From contig JAOUNS010000015.1 of assembly GCA_029880855.1 (NCBI GenBank), positions 1 to 64,000 of the forward strand: a DNA stretch of 64,000 nt, in the 5' to 3' direction. The notes beneath the pieces were generated by a model that saw only the letters and a list, made by a program, of their open reading frames with translations, had not been told where the DNA came from and did no database searches. The first letter of the stretch is position 1, and the number at the start of each line of letters is the position of its first letter. This DNA is from Gammaproteobacteria bacterium (lineage in GTDB: Bacteria > Pseudomonadota > Gammaproteobacteria > UBA6429 > Thiohalophilaceae). Positions 49,564 through 58,450 of the stretch are shown here, in pieces. A program made the translations under genes and the position numbers.

Positions 49564-51762
49564 TCAGATTGCCTTACAGATCCGTTCCTGCATATTAACG
49601 ATAGCGGCAATTATCTTTTCCATACCGGCCTTGTCCTGTTTAAGGATTTCAAACTCCAGTCTGGACGCCAGTTGGTAGAGTTGCATATATCCGTACCCGC
49701 CACTGGTGGATTTGAGGTTGTGTGCGCACATTCTTAATTTATCGATATTTCCTTCCCGGAAGGTCGTTTGTATATCAACAGCAATCTCGGGCAGACGTTT
49801 GATGTATTCCGGCAGTAATTGACCAATCACCGGATCGTCAGCCAGGCTTGATATGACAGGCGTTGTATCGTTCACCAGTTCATCCGCTTTGTCACTGGCC
49901 CGGAGATGGTTTTGGAAATATGCATGAAATTTTTTGCGGTCGATGGGTTTGGTAAGAAACTCATTATAACCGGCTGCCAGACATTTCTCCCGGTCTTCGA
50001 CGGTGGCATTCGCGGTCAAGGCGGTAATAATACCGTTATAACCGGATTCACGCAGACGTTGAGTCGCTTCAAGACCGCTCATTTCAGGCATTTGCATGTC
50101 CATCAATATAATGTCGTAGCTGTTGTACATGGCATAATGTATGGCTTCATAACCGTTGTTTGCGATATCACAGGTCAAGCCCAGATTTTGCAGGATCATT
50201 TTAATCAGTCGTTGATTATCAATATTGTCTTCCGCCAACAGAATATGGCCTTCCAGCTTTGACATTTGTGTGGTTTCAAGAGATCGCTCTGCCGGTTCTT
50301 TATTCGTCAGGGATGCTGCCGCCTGTGTACCGGCATCCATGGTCAAAATAAAGCAACTGCCCACGTCCGGCGTGCTGTCCACATGTATTTCACCCCCCAG
50401 CTTCTCTGCCAGTATCCCGGACAGGTGCAAACCCAGACCGGTGCCGCCGAATTGACGACTGACGGAACTGTCTGCCTGGGTAAACGAATTGAAGATTTTT
50501 TTCTGCTGCTCAGGTGTCATACCCACACCGGTGTCAATGACCCGGATAACAAGCCGGTTGCTATCCTGTCGATATTGCACATCAATGCGAATACCGCCGG
50601 ACCAGGTAAACTTAACGGCATTGCCGCACAGATTGATCAATACCTGCTTCAGTCGCAGTGGATCGGTGTGGATGGTTTCCGGCAATGGGAAGTGATAATC
50701 AAGCTTGCAATACAGCGCCTTTTCCTCCGCCTGCAAACGGGTCAGGGTATGCACATCGGTCAGCAGACCAAACAGTGGAATATCCATGCACTCCAGTTCC
50801 AGCTTGCCCGCCTCAATCTTTGACAGGTCAAGAATATCGTTGATCAGGGTTTGCAAATGTCGACCGTTACGAATAATCGTCTGAATCGACTCAACCCGAT
50901 CTGACATGCTTTGATCACTGTCCAGCAAGGTTTCAGAGAATCCCACAATGGCCGTCAACGGCGTGCGGATCTCGTGACTCATATTGGCCAAAAAGGCGCT
51001 CTTGGTTTCAGTTGCACTGAGTGCCTTGTCGCGCGCTTCTGCAAGTTCCTGCTGGATCGCCTTGCGATGCTGGATTTCATTTAACAACTCATCCTTGGAG
51101 ATAGTCAGCTCACGGAGCTTATCAACGGCATCATACAGGCTGACGAACTCCCTGGATGAGGTATATTTACCGGCAGCAGCCTGCTTGCCTTTGGAGTGAT
51201 CGATCAGGCGCGCCTCGATATCCCGTATCGGGATGATCACCAATCGCTGTACACCGAGAATACTCAACAGTGTAAACAACAACAGGAGCAAGGTATTAAT
51301 AAGATAGATATTGAATATGTGTTGATTGATATCGCGCAGTTTTTGCTCCAGATTCCATTTGATATGCAATGCACCGAACACCTCACCCTGAAAGACAATT
51401 TTTTCCGAATAACTCATAATTGATGTTGGATCAATTATCGTATTGGACTTCCATCCGGCCAGGATCAGGCCGTTTTCATTTTCAAGGCGCAGTTCGGCAA
51501 TATCACTGTTCGCCGCGGTAAGTTGATTAACGACCGTGTGCAGGACAGGGATATCCTCGGTGATGATTGATTCCAGCGCAGTGGTGGCAATGATCTCCAT
51601 CACCCGCGTCTTGTTTTCATCGATATTTTTTAACAGGTAAGCCTTTTCTGTATGGCGAACATACTCACCGGTAGCCACTACCACCAGTGTACAGACAATC
51701 ATCAAAGCAATGGTGATCTGCACCCAGAGCGGACATTGTCGAAGGCGGGACACAATTTTCAT
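49564..51762 (-). CDS. Hybrid histidine kinase with REC and HPt domains
   Basis: 732 aa. Two membrane spans (residues ~14-32, ~152-172) flank a periplasmic sensor loop. HisKA FLANMSHEIRTPLTAIVGF (His ~263), ATP-binding CGNAVKFT, DTGVGM and GGTGLGLHLS follow. A receiver domain (ILMDMQMPEMSG, Asp ~555) and C-terminal HPt (CAHNLKSTSGGYG, His ~681) complete the phosphorelay. The ATG overlaps the TGA of the PhnD-like gene (ATGA), so they are co-translated. The cognate output regulator is not in the window. Confidence 0.9.
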   Translation of the reverse strand: MKIVSRLRQCPLWVQITIALMIVCTLVVVATGEYVRHTEKAYLLKNIDENKTRVMEIIATTALESIITEDIPVLHTVVNQLTAANSDIAELRLENENGLILAGWKSNTIIDPTSIMSYSEKIVFQGEVFGALHIKWNLEQKLRDINQHIFNIYLINTLLLLLFTLLSILGVQRLVIIPIRDIEARLIDHSKGKQAAAGKYTSSREFVSLYDAVDKLRELTISKDELLNEIQHRKAIQQELAEARDKALSATETKSAFLANMSHEIRTPLTAIVGFSETLLDSDQSMSDRVESIQTIIRNGRHLQTLINDILDLSKIEAGKLELECMDIPLFGLLTDVHTLTRLQAEEKALYCKLDYHFPLPETIHTDPLRLKQVLINLCGNAVKFTWSGGIRIDVQYRQDSNRLVIRVIDTGVGMTPEQQKKIFNSFTQADSSVSRQFGGTGLGLHLSGILAEKLGGEIHVDSTPDVGSCFILTMDAGTQAAASLTNKEPAERSLETTQMSKLEGHILLAEDNIDNQRLIKMILQNLGLTCDIANNGYEAIHYAMYNSYDIILMDMQMPEMSGLEATQRLRESGYNGIITALTANATVEDREKCLAAGYNEFLTKPIDRKKFHAYFQNHLRASDKADELVNDTTPVISSLADDPVIGQLLPEYIKRLPEIAVDIQTTFREGNIDKLRMCAHNLKSTSGGYGYMQLYQLASRLEFEILKQDKAGMEKIIAAIVNMQERICKAI

Positions 51763-52640
51763 TTTGCAAAGAAGGCACTGTTGCCCTGAATGGCCTTTTC
51801 AATGATCAGGTAGTCCTGGTGTGTAGCGGGAACAAAACCGTCTTTTTTTATGTTCGCCAATAACTGCTTGTCATCGAATTTATACAAGGCCTGTTTTAAT
51901 GCCTGTGTTATTTGTTTATCCAGACCGTTGCGCGCCACCCACGGTTTGGTGACATTGTTGAAGCGGGCGATAACGCGCAGCGGTTGACCTTTTTTGAGCA
52001 GCTTTTTCACAGTACTTTCCTTGAGTGCACCGGCATCAAATTTTTTCAGCGCAACGGCATAACCCACACTGTCATGGCGGCCCAGATAATCATAATGCGC
52101 CAGATCTTTCGCCTTGATACCGTGTTCCAGCAAATATTGCTGCGACAAATAACGACCGATGGTTGATTCACGGCTGCCGAAGGCAAAGCGTTTTTGCTTC
52201 AGGTCACTGAGCTTGTGAATAGTTGAATCGCGGTGAGTAATGATCACACCCTGAAATAACTTGCTCCCGTCCCTGGTCTCCATGGCCAGCAAATGGATAT
52301 CCGGGTTACGGTTTCTTGCCATTACATAGGAGGCCGGGCCGAAACGGGCAAAGTCCACCTTGCCGCTAATCAGTTGCTCAATCCCCTCCTCATAGGTCTT
52401 GCTGATCGATAGTTTTATTTTGACCTCTTTGTGCAGCTCACCGGACAGATCTTTTTCCAGCTTGTTAAGAATGGGTCGAAACTTCTGCACCAAAGTGGTG
52501 GGCTTGTCTGAGGCGTATAAACCAAAAGCCAGCTGAATGGATTCATTGGCGCCGGCAGACAAAGGCAGGCACTGGATCAGTGCAACCGAGACCAGGACAA
52601 TGACAAGACGTAACAATTTTATCCTTAAAAATATTGCCAT
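51759..52640 (-). CDS. PhnD-like periplasmic binding protein
   Basis: 293 aa from ATG 52640. Signal peptide with LVIVLVSVALIQCLPLSAGA. FGLYASDKPTTLVQKFRPIL, FARFGPASYVMARNRNP and FAFGSRESTIGRYLSQQYLL are characteristic of PhnD/phosphonate-phosphite-type binding proteins. No transporter genes are adjacent; its overlap with the hybrid kinase suggests it presents a ligand to that sensor. Such binding-protein/kinase pairs are known from TorT/TorS-type systems. Confidence 0.85.
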   Translation of the reverse strand: MAIFLRIKLLRLVIVLVSVALIQCLPLSAGANESIQLAFGLYASDKPTTLVQKFRPILNKLEKDLSGELHKEVKIKLSISKTYEEGIEQLISGKVDFARFGPASYVMARNRNPDIHLLAMETRDGSKLFQGVIITHRDSTIHKLSDLKQKRFAFGSRESTIGRYLSQQYLLEHGIKAKDLAHYDYLGRHDSVGYAVALKKFDAGALKESTVKKLLKKGQPLRVIARFNNVTKPWVARNGLDKQITQALKQALYKFDDKQLLANIKKDGFVPATHQDYLIIEKAIQGNSAFFAK

Positions 52641-52786
52641 TTTGAACACCTGACCGGAACTATAGCGTTGCATAACTAATTATATGGGTATCGGAAGTAC
52701 GGCCTGTAAACTTTAGGTATACTGAATGTAATCAATCTCGTCGATGCGGTGACAACAACACGGCTTGCGAGCCAAACCTGCCATTA

Positions 52787-53287
52787 CTATCTGCGTCCGG
52801 CGATGGTCATATAGGCCTTGCTTTGATATTCGTTGTTGATCAGGGTGTACTTGCCGCGACAAACATGTTCTTTTTTCCTGACCACGCATGACAGTTTGAC
52901 AGCTGCTTCCTTTACCGCCCAGTTGTTATAACAACGCGGATTTGTCTCCGGCAGAGTTTGAAAGCAATTACTGCCTCGTGCGCAAACAGAATTCGGGTTG
53001 TGTATATCACGACAGATGGGACGTGGCTCCTCCCTTGATTTACAGCCGGACAACTGCGCCGGGTTGCCTTTTTCATCAAATGACAGTTGGCACTCAAATC
53101 GAAACTGGTTATGAATGTAAACCCGGTACTCCCCATCCTGTTTGAAAATATTCACTTTACGCAATGAGGCATATTCATTATCGTTGCCGTAGAGTTTGGC
53201 AGACCGCCAATCATTCGACGGCTCGCCGGCAAAAACACTGAAAAAGGGTAATGCACAAACGACCAGCAGCAGGATGATTTTTTTCAT
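52787..53287 (-). CDS. Exported cysteine-rich protein
   Basis: 166 aa from ATG 53287 behind GAAGAGAATAC. Signal peptide MKKIILLLVVCALPFFSVFA. Mature domain has eight or more cysteines (FECQLS, SGCKSR, PICRD, VCARGSNCF, RCYNN, SCVVRK, VCRGKY). Probably periplasmic with disulfides. Family not recognised. Frames starting at 53368 are longer but lack a site. Confidence 0.75.
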   Translation of the reverse strand: MKKIILLLVVCALPFFSVFAGEPSNDWRSAKLYGNDNEYASLRKVNIFKQDGEYRVYIHNQFRFECQLSFDEKGNPAQLSGCKSREEPRPICRDIHNPNSVCARGSNCFQTLPETNPRCYNNWAVKEAAVKLSCVVRKKEHVCRGKYTLINNEYQSKAYMTIAGRR

Positions 53288-53324
53288 CGTATTCTCTTCT
53301 ATAAAAATGCTCAGTATTGATTCA

Positions 53325-53633
53325 TCATTCACCAACCACATCATAAAACACCGGCACCGCCTTTTCATACATCTTCATTAACTTATGTGGTATGGGTTCA
53401 CCCTCTTTGGCAGGACCGAGGAGTTCAAACAACTCTTTCATGTGCACATCCAGAGCAGCCTGACTCTCCCACTGTTCATACAGGACAAAATCGGTGGGAT
53501 CATCCCGGTTTTGGTTAAATTTATAAAACGTACACCCCTTTTTGGCAGTCTCTCGGGAGAGCATCTTGATCAAGTCGATATACTCATCCAGTAACTCTGC
53601 TTTGATTTTTGCATGGATCATTATGGTCAGCAT
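53325..53633 (-). CDS. ABM-family (quinol monooxygenase-like) protein
   Basis: 102 aa. MLTIMIHAKIKAELLDEYIDL then KGCTFYKFNQNRDDPTDFVLYEQWESQ matches antibiotic biosynthesis monooxygenase/YgiN proteins. Cytosolic dimer in the family. A second ABM protein is at 20289. Upstream GAATTTAAGGATAAATC is a fair site. Confidence 0.85.
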   Translation of the reverse strand: MLTIMIHAKIKAELLDEYIDLIKMLSRETAKKGCTFYKFNQNRDDPTDFVLYEQWESQAALDVHMKELFELLGPAKEGEPIPHKLMKMYEKAVPVFYDVVGE

Positions 53634-53774
53634 GATTTATCCTTAAATTCAGTTTGAATCAGCATAACGCAAGCCGCGGTATGTTCCGTGTTTTCTTCTG
53701 ATTATGTTTAAACATCAATGTGTTGTACAGGTTTATTCACCCGAACGTGATGGGATTGATATTTGATTTCGGTA

Positions 53775-53886
53775 TATTCGATGCTGTATTTTCGCCCGCC
53801 GCTGCGCTACTTCACCCTACAGGACTGGCCGGCTTTGGAAAGGGTTTTTTGTTTATTCGATGTTGTTGTTTCGCCCGCCGCTACGC
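53775..53886 (+). repeat. Short direct repeat
   Basis: TATTCGATG plus TTTTCGCCCGCCGCTGCGC at about 53775-53806 recurs as TATTCGATG plus TTTCGCCCGCCGCTACGC at about 53854-53886. Confidence 0.75.
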
Positions 53887-53897
53887 GGCTGAGGCGA

Positions 53898-53931
53898 GTG
53901 ACTTTCTCTTGCGCGGCCAAGAGAAAGTCAC
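53898..53931. repeat. REP-like hairpin, copy 1
   Basis: 11-bp stem GTGACTTTCTC / GAGAAAGTCAC with loop TTGCGCGGCCAA, then AGAGAAGGCCGCCC. Inverse orientation relative to copies at 54378 and 54818. Confidence 0.85.
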
Positions 53932-53990
53932 CAAAGAGAAGGCCGCCCTTGCTGCCCTAAACCCGTGATTGGTTTTGATTTTTGCCTGTG

Positions 53991-54076
53991 TTTGACAAAA
54001 GGGCCGGTCGCTCCCGGCATCCTGCCTCCCGCGACATTAGTCCATCCATGGACGTCATCCATGGCCCTTTGTCAAA
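53991..54076. repeat. Large inverted repeat
   Basis: TTTGACAAAAGGGCC (53991-54005) and GGCCCTTTGTCAAA (54063-54076) pair with one bulge over an 86-bp span; the loop contains CCATCCATGGACG. Confidence 0.75.
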
Positions 54077-54203
54077 CAGCGACATCCTGTCGCTACTCTA
54101 TCAATGCAAAAATTAAATCCAATCACATGGCAGCAAAGGGACTGATCCTCGCGGCAAGGTTCTTGTATATCACAAAGCCTGCTTTAAACATGATATTCAG
54201 GGG

Positions 54204-54467
54204 TGGGATCATTCCCCTTTGGCTGGTGCGCTGTGAAGTTTGGCTTTTAGAATAAATAAGCAGGCAGTATGGATACTGCCTTGTGAGCAGCCGGGCCAGG
54301 GAGGGCCCGTCTGCGAGCCTCAAGATGAAAGCCAAACTTCACAGCAAGCTTGCGCCGGCCGGGGCGGCCTTCTTTTCGGTTCCTTTTCCTGGCCGCGCAA
54401 GAAAAGGAACCCGGCTGTTCGGCCGGGACCGAACATCAATTAAAGCATCGCGCAGCGATTCACACTA
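54204..54467 (+). repeat. 264-bp direct repeat, copy 1
   Basis: Begins TGGGATCATTCC and ends CGATTCACACTA. Identical to copy 2 except T/G at 54232 and T/C at 54281. Internal inverted repeats: GTGAAGTTTGGCTTT / AAAGCCAAACTTCAC and GGCAGTAT / ATACTGCC. Confidence 0.95.
54378..54411. repeat. REP-like hairpin, copy 2
   Basis: Stem GGTTCCTTTTC / GAAAAGGAACC with loop CTGGCCGCGCAA, the reverse complement of the copy 1 loop except one base. Part of the 264-bp repeat. Confidence 0.85.
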
Positions 54468-54643
54468 AATAGAAAACAAAACTGCCATTGTTATGGACGT
54501 CAGGTGAATAACGCAGAGCCCGCAGAGAACACAGAGCATTGACATAATTTGACAACATAACGCCAAGACGCAATGACGCGAAGGCTGCAAAGTAAAACAA
54601 TGAAAACAGGCTCAACTGGATATTTAAACAAGAATCAGCAGGA

Positions 54644-54907
54644 TGGGATCATTCCCCTTTGGCTGGTGCGCGGTGAAGTTTGGCTTTTAGAATAAATAAG
54701 CAGGCAGTATGGATACTGCCCTGTGAGCAGCCGGGCCAGGGAGGGCCCGTCTGCGAGCCTCAAGATGAAAGCCAAACTTCACAGCAAGCTTGCGCCGGCC
54801 GGGGCGGCCTTCTTTTCGGTTCCTTTTCCTGGCCGCGCAAGAAAAGGAACCCGGCTGTTCGGCCGGGACCGAACATCAATTAAAGCATCGCGCAGCGATT
54901 CACACTA
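54644..54907 (+). repeat. 264-bp direct repeat, copy 2
   Basis: Offset exactly 440 bp from copy 1, with 262 of 264 bases identical. Contains the hairpin at 54818-54851. Confidence 0.95.
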
Positions 54908-55032
54908 TCCCACCTCACCCCATCCCTCTCCCCAGTGAGGCGAGGGAGTAAAGCACAGTCACACAGCGCCGAGGTGATATGGATTCCTGCCTGCGCCGGA
55001 ATGACGCGACTTGTTGAAGAAGGCGGATGAGA

Positions 55033-56436
55033 CTATAACGTCCCCTCCAACCCCAACTCCTTAATCTTCCGCGTCAGTGTATTCCGTCCCCAACCCAGCA
55101 AAAGTGCGGCGTCCTGACGACGTCCGCCGGATTTTTGCAGGGCGGTTTTGATCATGACTTTTTCAAATTCCGGGGTGGCGGTTTCGAGGATGCCTTCTTC
55201 ACCCTGCGCCAGTTGTCCTTCGGCCCAGATGCGCAGGGCTTCGGTCCATTTGGCGCCGGTGGCGGGTGCGTGGCTGGTTTCACGCAGCTCCGGCGGCAGG
55301 TCGTGCAGGTGGATCTCCTGACTGGGTGACATGACCGTCAACCAGTGACAGACGTTTTCCAGTTGGCGCACATTACCCGGCCAGGGCAGTGTGCTGAGGT
55401 ATTGTGCGGTTTCCTTGTCGAGGGCTTTGCTTTCCACACCCAGTTCACGGGCCGCCCGATCAAGGAAATGCCGCGCCAGTAACGGAATATCTTTTTGGCG
55501 TTCCCGCAGGGCCGGGATATGGATGCGGATCACGTTCAGACGGTGGAACAGGTCTTCACGGAACAGGCCTTCGCTCACCCGGTTTTCCAGATTCTGGTGG
55601 GTGGCGGCGATGATACGCACGTTCACCTTGACCGGTGAGTGACCGCCGACGCGATAGAATTCGCCATCAGCGAGGACACGCAGCAAACGGGTTTGTAACT
55701 CGGCCGGCATGTCACCGATTTCATCAAGAAACAGAGTGCCGCCATCGGCCTGTTCAAAGCGCCCCTTGCGTGCACCCTGTGCGCCGGTAAACGCCCCCTT
55801 CTCATGACCGAACAACTCCGACTCCAGCAGGTCACGGGGTATCGCCGCCATGTTCAGGGCAATGAAAGGATTGTCCGCCCGCGGGCTGTGGCGATGCAAG
55901 GCTTTGGCCACCAGTTCCTTACCGGTTCCGGACTCACCATTAATCAAGACAGTGATGTTGGAACGGGACAGACGGCCGATAGCGCGAAACACCTCTTGCA
56001 TGGAGGGTGCTTCACCGATGATCTCCGGCATGGCGATAGACTCTGCCTTTGCACTGGAGGTTTCGGCTCGATGGTGTTGTACCGCACGCCGCGCCAGGGC
56101 AACCGCTTCATCCACATCGAAAGGTTTGGGCAGGTACTCAAATGCGCCACCTTCATAGGCGGAGACGGCGCTGTCCAGGTCGGAGTGGGCGGTAATGATG
56201 ATCACCGGCAATTGTGGATGATCGGTATGGATCTGCTTGAGCAGGTCCAGACCGTTCATGCCCGGCATACGAATATCGGTAATGATGGCATCGGGTGCAC
56301 CTTTACCCAGTTGGCGCAAGACGCCATCGGCACTGTCAAAGGTTTCCACCTCCATGTCTGCCTGTTGCAATGCCTTGTCCAACACCCAGCGGATGGAGCG
56401 GTCATCGTCAACAACCCAAATGCATTCTTTTGTCAT
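55033..56436 (-). CDS. ntrC: Nitrogen regulator NtrC (sigma-54 activator)
   Basis: 467 aa (E. coli 469). Receiver domain with phospho-acceptor D54 in [15 protein letters not shown]+ domain with Walker A GESGTGKE and the GAFTGA loop that contacts sigma-54. C-terminal Fis-type helix-turn-helix [20 protein letters not shown]. Activates glnA and other nitrogen genes when phosphorylated by NtrB. Its start overlaps the ntrB stop by ATGA (56433-56436). Confidence 0.97.
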   Translation of the reverse strand: MTKECIWVVDDDRSIRWVLDKALQQADMEVETFDSADGVLRQLGKGAPDAIITDIRMPGMNGLDLLKQIHTDHPQLPVIIITAHSDLDSAVSAYEGGAFEYLPKPFDVDEAVALARRAVQHHRAETSSAKAESIAMPEIIGEAPSMQEVFRAIGRLSRSNITVLINGESGTGKELVAKALHRHSPRADNPFIALNMAAIPRDLLESELFGHEKGAFTGAQGARKGRFEQADGGTLFLDEIGDMPAELQTRLLRVLADGEFYRVGGHSPVKVNVRIIAATHQNLENRVSEGLFREDLFHRLNVIRIHIPALRERQKDIPLLARHFLDRAARELGVESKALDKETAQYLSTLPWPGNVRQLENVCHWLTVMSPSQEIHLHDLPPELRETSHAPATGAKWTEALRIWAEGQLAQGEEGILETATPEFEKVMIKTALQKSGGRRQDAALLLGWGRNTLTRKIKELGLEGTL

Positions 56437-57521
56437 GCGTCAGTTCTCCGTTCAAGCGGCAGGATGATCGAGAACACGGTGTTGCCCGGTTCACTCTCGC
56501 ATTCGATCAGCCCGCCATGTTGTTGTATTAATGATTGTGCGATGGATAAACCCAGCCCGCTGCCTTCGGCACGGCCGGTAATCATGGGGAAAAAGATCCG
56601 CTCCTTGATGTCTGCGGGAATACCCGGTCCGTTATCCATAATATCGATCTTCGCCACCAGTCGATGGTATTCCTTATCGATGGTGTATTTGCGCAGGATG
56701 CGGGTGCGCAGGGTAATCTCGCCTGTGTCTTCCAGCGCCTGACAGGCGTTACGCATGATGTTTAATACCGCCTGGATCAATTGATCCGGATCGATCTCGA
56801 TATCCGGGATGCTCGGATCGTAATCACGCTTAATCGTCAGGCCGACATGCTTTTCCGCCAGCAACAGACTGCGCACCCGTTCCAGCACTTCATGGATGTT
56901 GGTGGGTTTGATCTTGGGCAACTTGTTGGGACCGAGGATCCGGTTCACCAGGGTTTGCAGGCGATCCGCTTCATCGATAATGACCCGGGTATATTCCACC
57001 AGATCATCATCGGGTAACTCCTTTTCCAGCAGTTGGGCTGCGCCGCGCAGACCACCCAGCGGGTTTTTCACTTCATGGGCCAGACCGCGCAACAATTCCT
57101 GTGTCGTCTTTTGCTGCATGAGCAGGCTTTCATCCCGGGTGATACGCAGCAGTCGATCCAGTCGGTTCATTTCCACCAACAATTCCGGCTCCGCCTTGGC
57201 CTCCCGCAGTGAGGAGACCACCATATCCACGGTGACTTCGCGCTGCGCCATCAGCATCAGTCTGGTTTCATGCTTGGTAAAGGGATGGCCGGTCTCCAGC
57301 ACATCGTGCAGTGCGTGGTGCAGACTGTCATCCATCTGGATCAGCTCGTTGATCGGGCTGTTGAGCAGGTGACGGGAGCTGGCCTCGAAGAGCATTTCGC
57401 CGGCCGGGTTGATGTAACGTAAGCGCAGACTGCGATCAAACAGCAATACCACGCTGTGCAGGCTTTCCAGCACGCGTTGTTGCAGATCAGTGGTACCTGG
57501 CAGTGGGCTCACGGCATTCAT
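56433..57521 (-). CDS. ntrB: Nitrogen sensor kinase NtrB
   Basis: 362 aa from ATG 57521 with AACAGGAAGGC before it; an upstream start at 57560 is less likely. PAS domain (LFDRSLRLRYINPAGEMLFE), HisKA LRGLAHEVKNPLGGLRGAAQ, HATPase N, G1 DNGPGIP and G2 GSGLGLSIAQ. Phosphorylates NtrC when nitrogen is scarce, with PII controlling the switch. Same-strand and overlapping ntrC. NtrC box at 57709-57725 lies upstream. Confidence 0.95.
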   Translation of the reverse strand: MNAVSPLPGTTDLQQRVLESLHSVVLLFDRSLRLRYINPAGEMLFEASSRHLLNSPINELIQMDDSLHHALHDVLETGHPFTKHETRLMLMAQREVTVDMVVSSLREAKAEPELLVEMNRLDRLLRITRDESLLMQQKTTQELLRGLAHEVKNPLGGLRGAAQLLEKELPDDDLVEYTRVIIDEADRLQTLVNRILGPNKLPKIKPTNIHEVLERVRSLLLAEKHVGLTIKRDYDPSIPDIEIDPDQLIQAVLNIMRNACQALEDTGEITLRTRILRKYTIDKEYHRLVAKIDIMDNGPGIPADIKERIFFPMITGRAEGSGLGLSIAQSLIQQHGGLIECESEPGNTVFSIILPLERRTDA

Positions 57522-57542
57522 GCCTTCCTGTTTTGCATTTTC

Positions 57543-57559
57543 CAGACCAGATTGGTGCA
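57543..57559 (-). promoter_or_regulatory. Weak second NtrC half-site upstream of ntrB
   Basis: On the - strand TGCACCAATCTGGTCTG keeps the left half TGCACCA and part of the right half (TGGT). Weaker than the box at 57709; listed as possible only. Confidence 0.35.
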
Positions 57560-57708
57560 ACCGGACCCAAAAAATCCGCCCTTTTGGACAAAATAGTTAA
57601 CATATTGATTATATTAATAAAGATAGCCGAAAAAGTCCGTCGATCCGGGACGACAGGGCTGGCCAGCACAGCCCTCAATGTCACAGGATAGCGCAAAATA
57701 ATTTTGAG

Positions 57709-57725
57709 CGCACCATTATGGTGCA
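57709..57725. promoter_or_regulatory. NtrC binding site upstream of ntrB
   Basis: CGCACCATTATGGTGCA, one base off TGCAC-N7-GTGCA. About 190 bp upstream of ATG 57521 and just after the DUF4124 gene. Probably lets NtrC regulate its own operon. Confidence 0.85.
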
Positions 57726-57735
57726 TCGGTTGGAA

Positions 57736-58362
57736 TCAATCCCCCTGATCGACCGTTTTCACCGGTGTCACCGGGGCACTTTTCCGGGATTGTGGTTTGA
57801 AATAACGCAGCAAGTGAAACTTGATCTGAGCCGATTCCAGGAACACCCGGCCGCTGCTGTCCACGACTTTGGCCTGCAAACTGTGGGTGCCGCGGTCCAC
57901 ATTCGGGATGCTGACGGATATGCCGCCCGTGGCGACCGGCTTGTTGTCGATATAGTACTGGATGCGGTGCCGCCCGCCCTTTTGCAAGGCGGGTTCCAGC
58001 CGGACAGTAACCCTGACCAAACCGCTGTTTTCCCGTACCGCGCTGTCGTCGGCAGGCTGGGTGATGACGATGGAATGATAGGGTCCTGCCGGTGTTTCCT
58101 GTTTTGTCTTGCGTTTGCGGGGGGTGTAGACACTCTTTGGCGGCGGGGCCTGTTTGTAGGTCGGCAGTTTTTCCAGCTGGATCGCTTCACCGCCGTGCTT
58201 GGGGCTATCACTGAACTCCACCACCCCGTCCGGGTTGAACTTGCGGTAGACCCGGGTCTCCTTGTCGCCGCTTTCTTCAGGGGCAGCCTGTTCCGCCGCC
58301 ATGGCGTCGAGCAGCGGGATAAGCAGCAACAGGGACATCAGGTAAATCAGCCGTGGTTTCAT
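57736..58362 (-). CDS. DUF4124-type exported protein
   Basis: 208 aa from ATG 58362. Signal peptide IYLMSLLLLIPLLDAMA. RVYRKFNPDGVVEFSDSPKHGG is the DUF4124 motif, then a low-complexity linker PPPKSVYTPRKRKTK and an Ig-like beta domain (PADDSAVRENSGLVRVTVRL). Envelope protein of unknown role. It commonly lies between glnA and ntrB in related bacteria; gene order here is glnA, DUF4124, ntrB, ntrC on the - strand. Confidence 0.85.
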   Translation of the reverse strand: MKPRLIYLMSLLLLIPLLDAMAAEQAAPEESGDKETRVYRKFNPDGVVEFSDSPKHGGEAIQLEKLPTYKQAPPPKSVYTPRKRKTKQETPAGPYHSIVITQPADDSAVRENSGLVRVTVRLEPALQKGGRHRIQYYIDNKPVATGGISVSIPNVDRGTHSLQAKVVDSSGRVFLESAQIKFHLLRYFKPQSRKSAPVTPVKTVDQGD

Positions 58363-58398
58363 GGTCACTAGCATAACCAAGTAAATTTGTTTCCGACA

Positions 58399-58430
58399 AT
58401 AAAAAAACGCCCCCGAGGGGGCGTTTTTGT
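58399..58430 (-). terminator. Intrinsic terminator of glnA
   Basis: Stem ACGCCCCC / GGGGGCGT (58407-58424) flanked by A7 on the left and T5 on the right, so it works on both strands. Just after the glnA stop at 58451. Confidence 0.9.
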
Positions 58431-58450
58431 GGTGCAGTACCGATTGCCGC

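Larger units (their letters stand above)
53634..55032. other. 1.4-kb repeat-dense intergenic region
   Basis: No convincing gene. Holds the tandem direct repeat, the large inverted repeat at 53991-54076, the hairpins at 53898-53931, 54378-54411 and 54818-54851, and the 264-bp direct repeats. Reading frames here (such as 53720-53968) are formed by these structured elements. Confidence 0.7.

Noticed and set aside
53720-53968. 82-codon frame in the repeat region, plus the two identical 67-codon frames in the 264-bp repeats
   Set aside because: They are made by the hairpin repeats. Both copies encode the same peptide only because the DNA is repeated; no ribosome sites.
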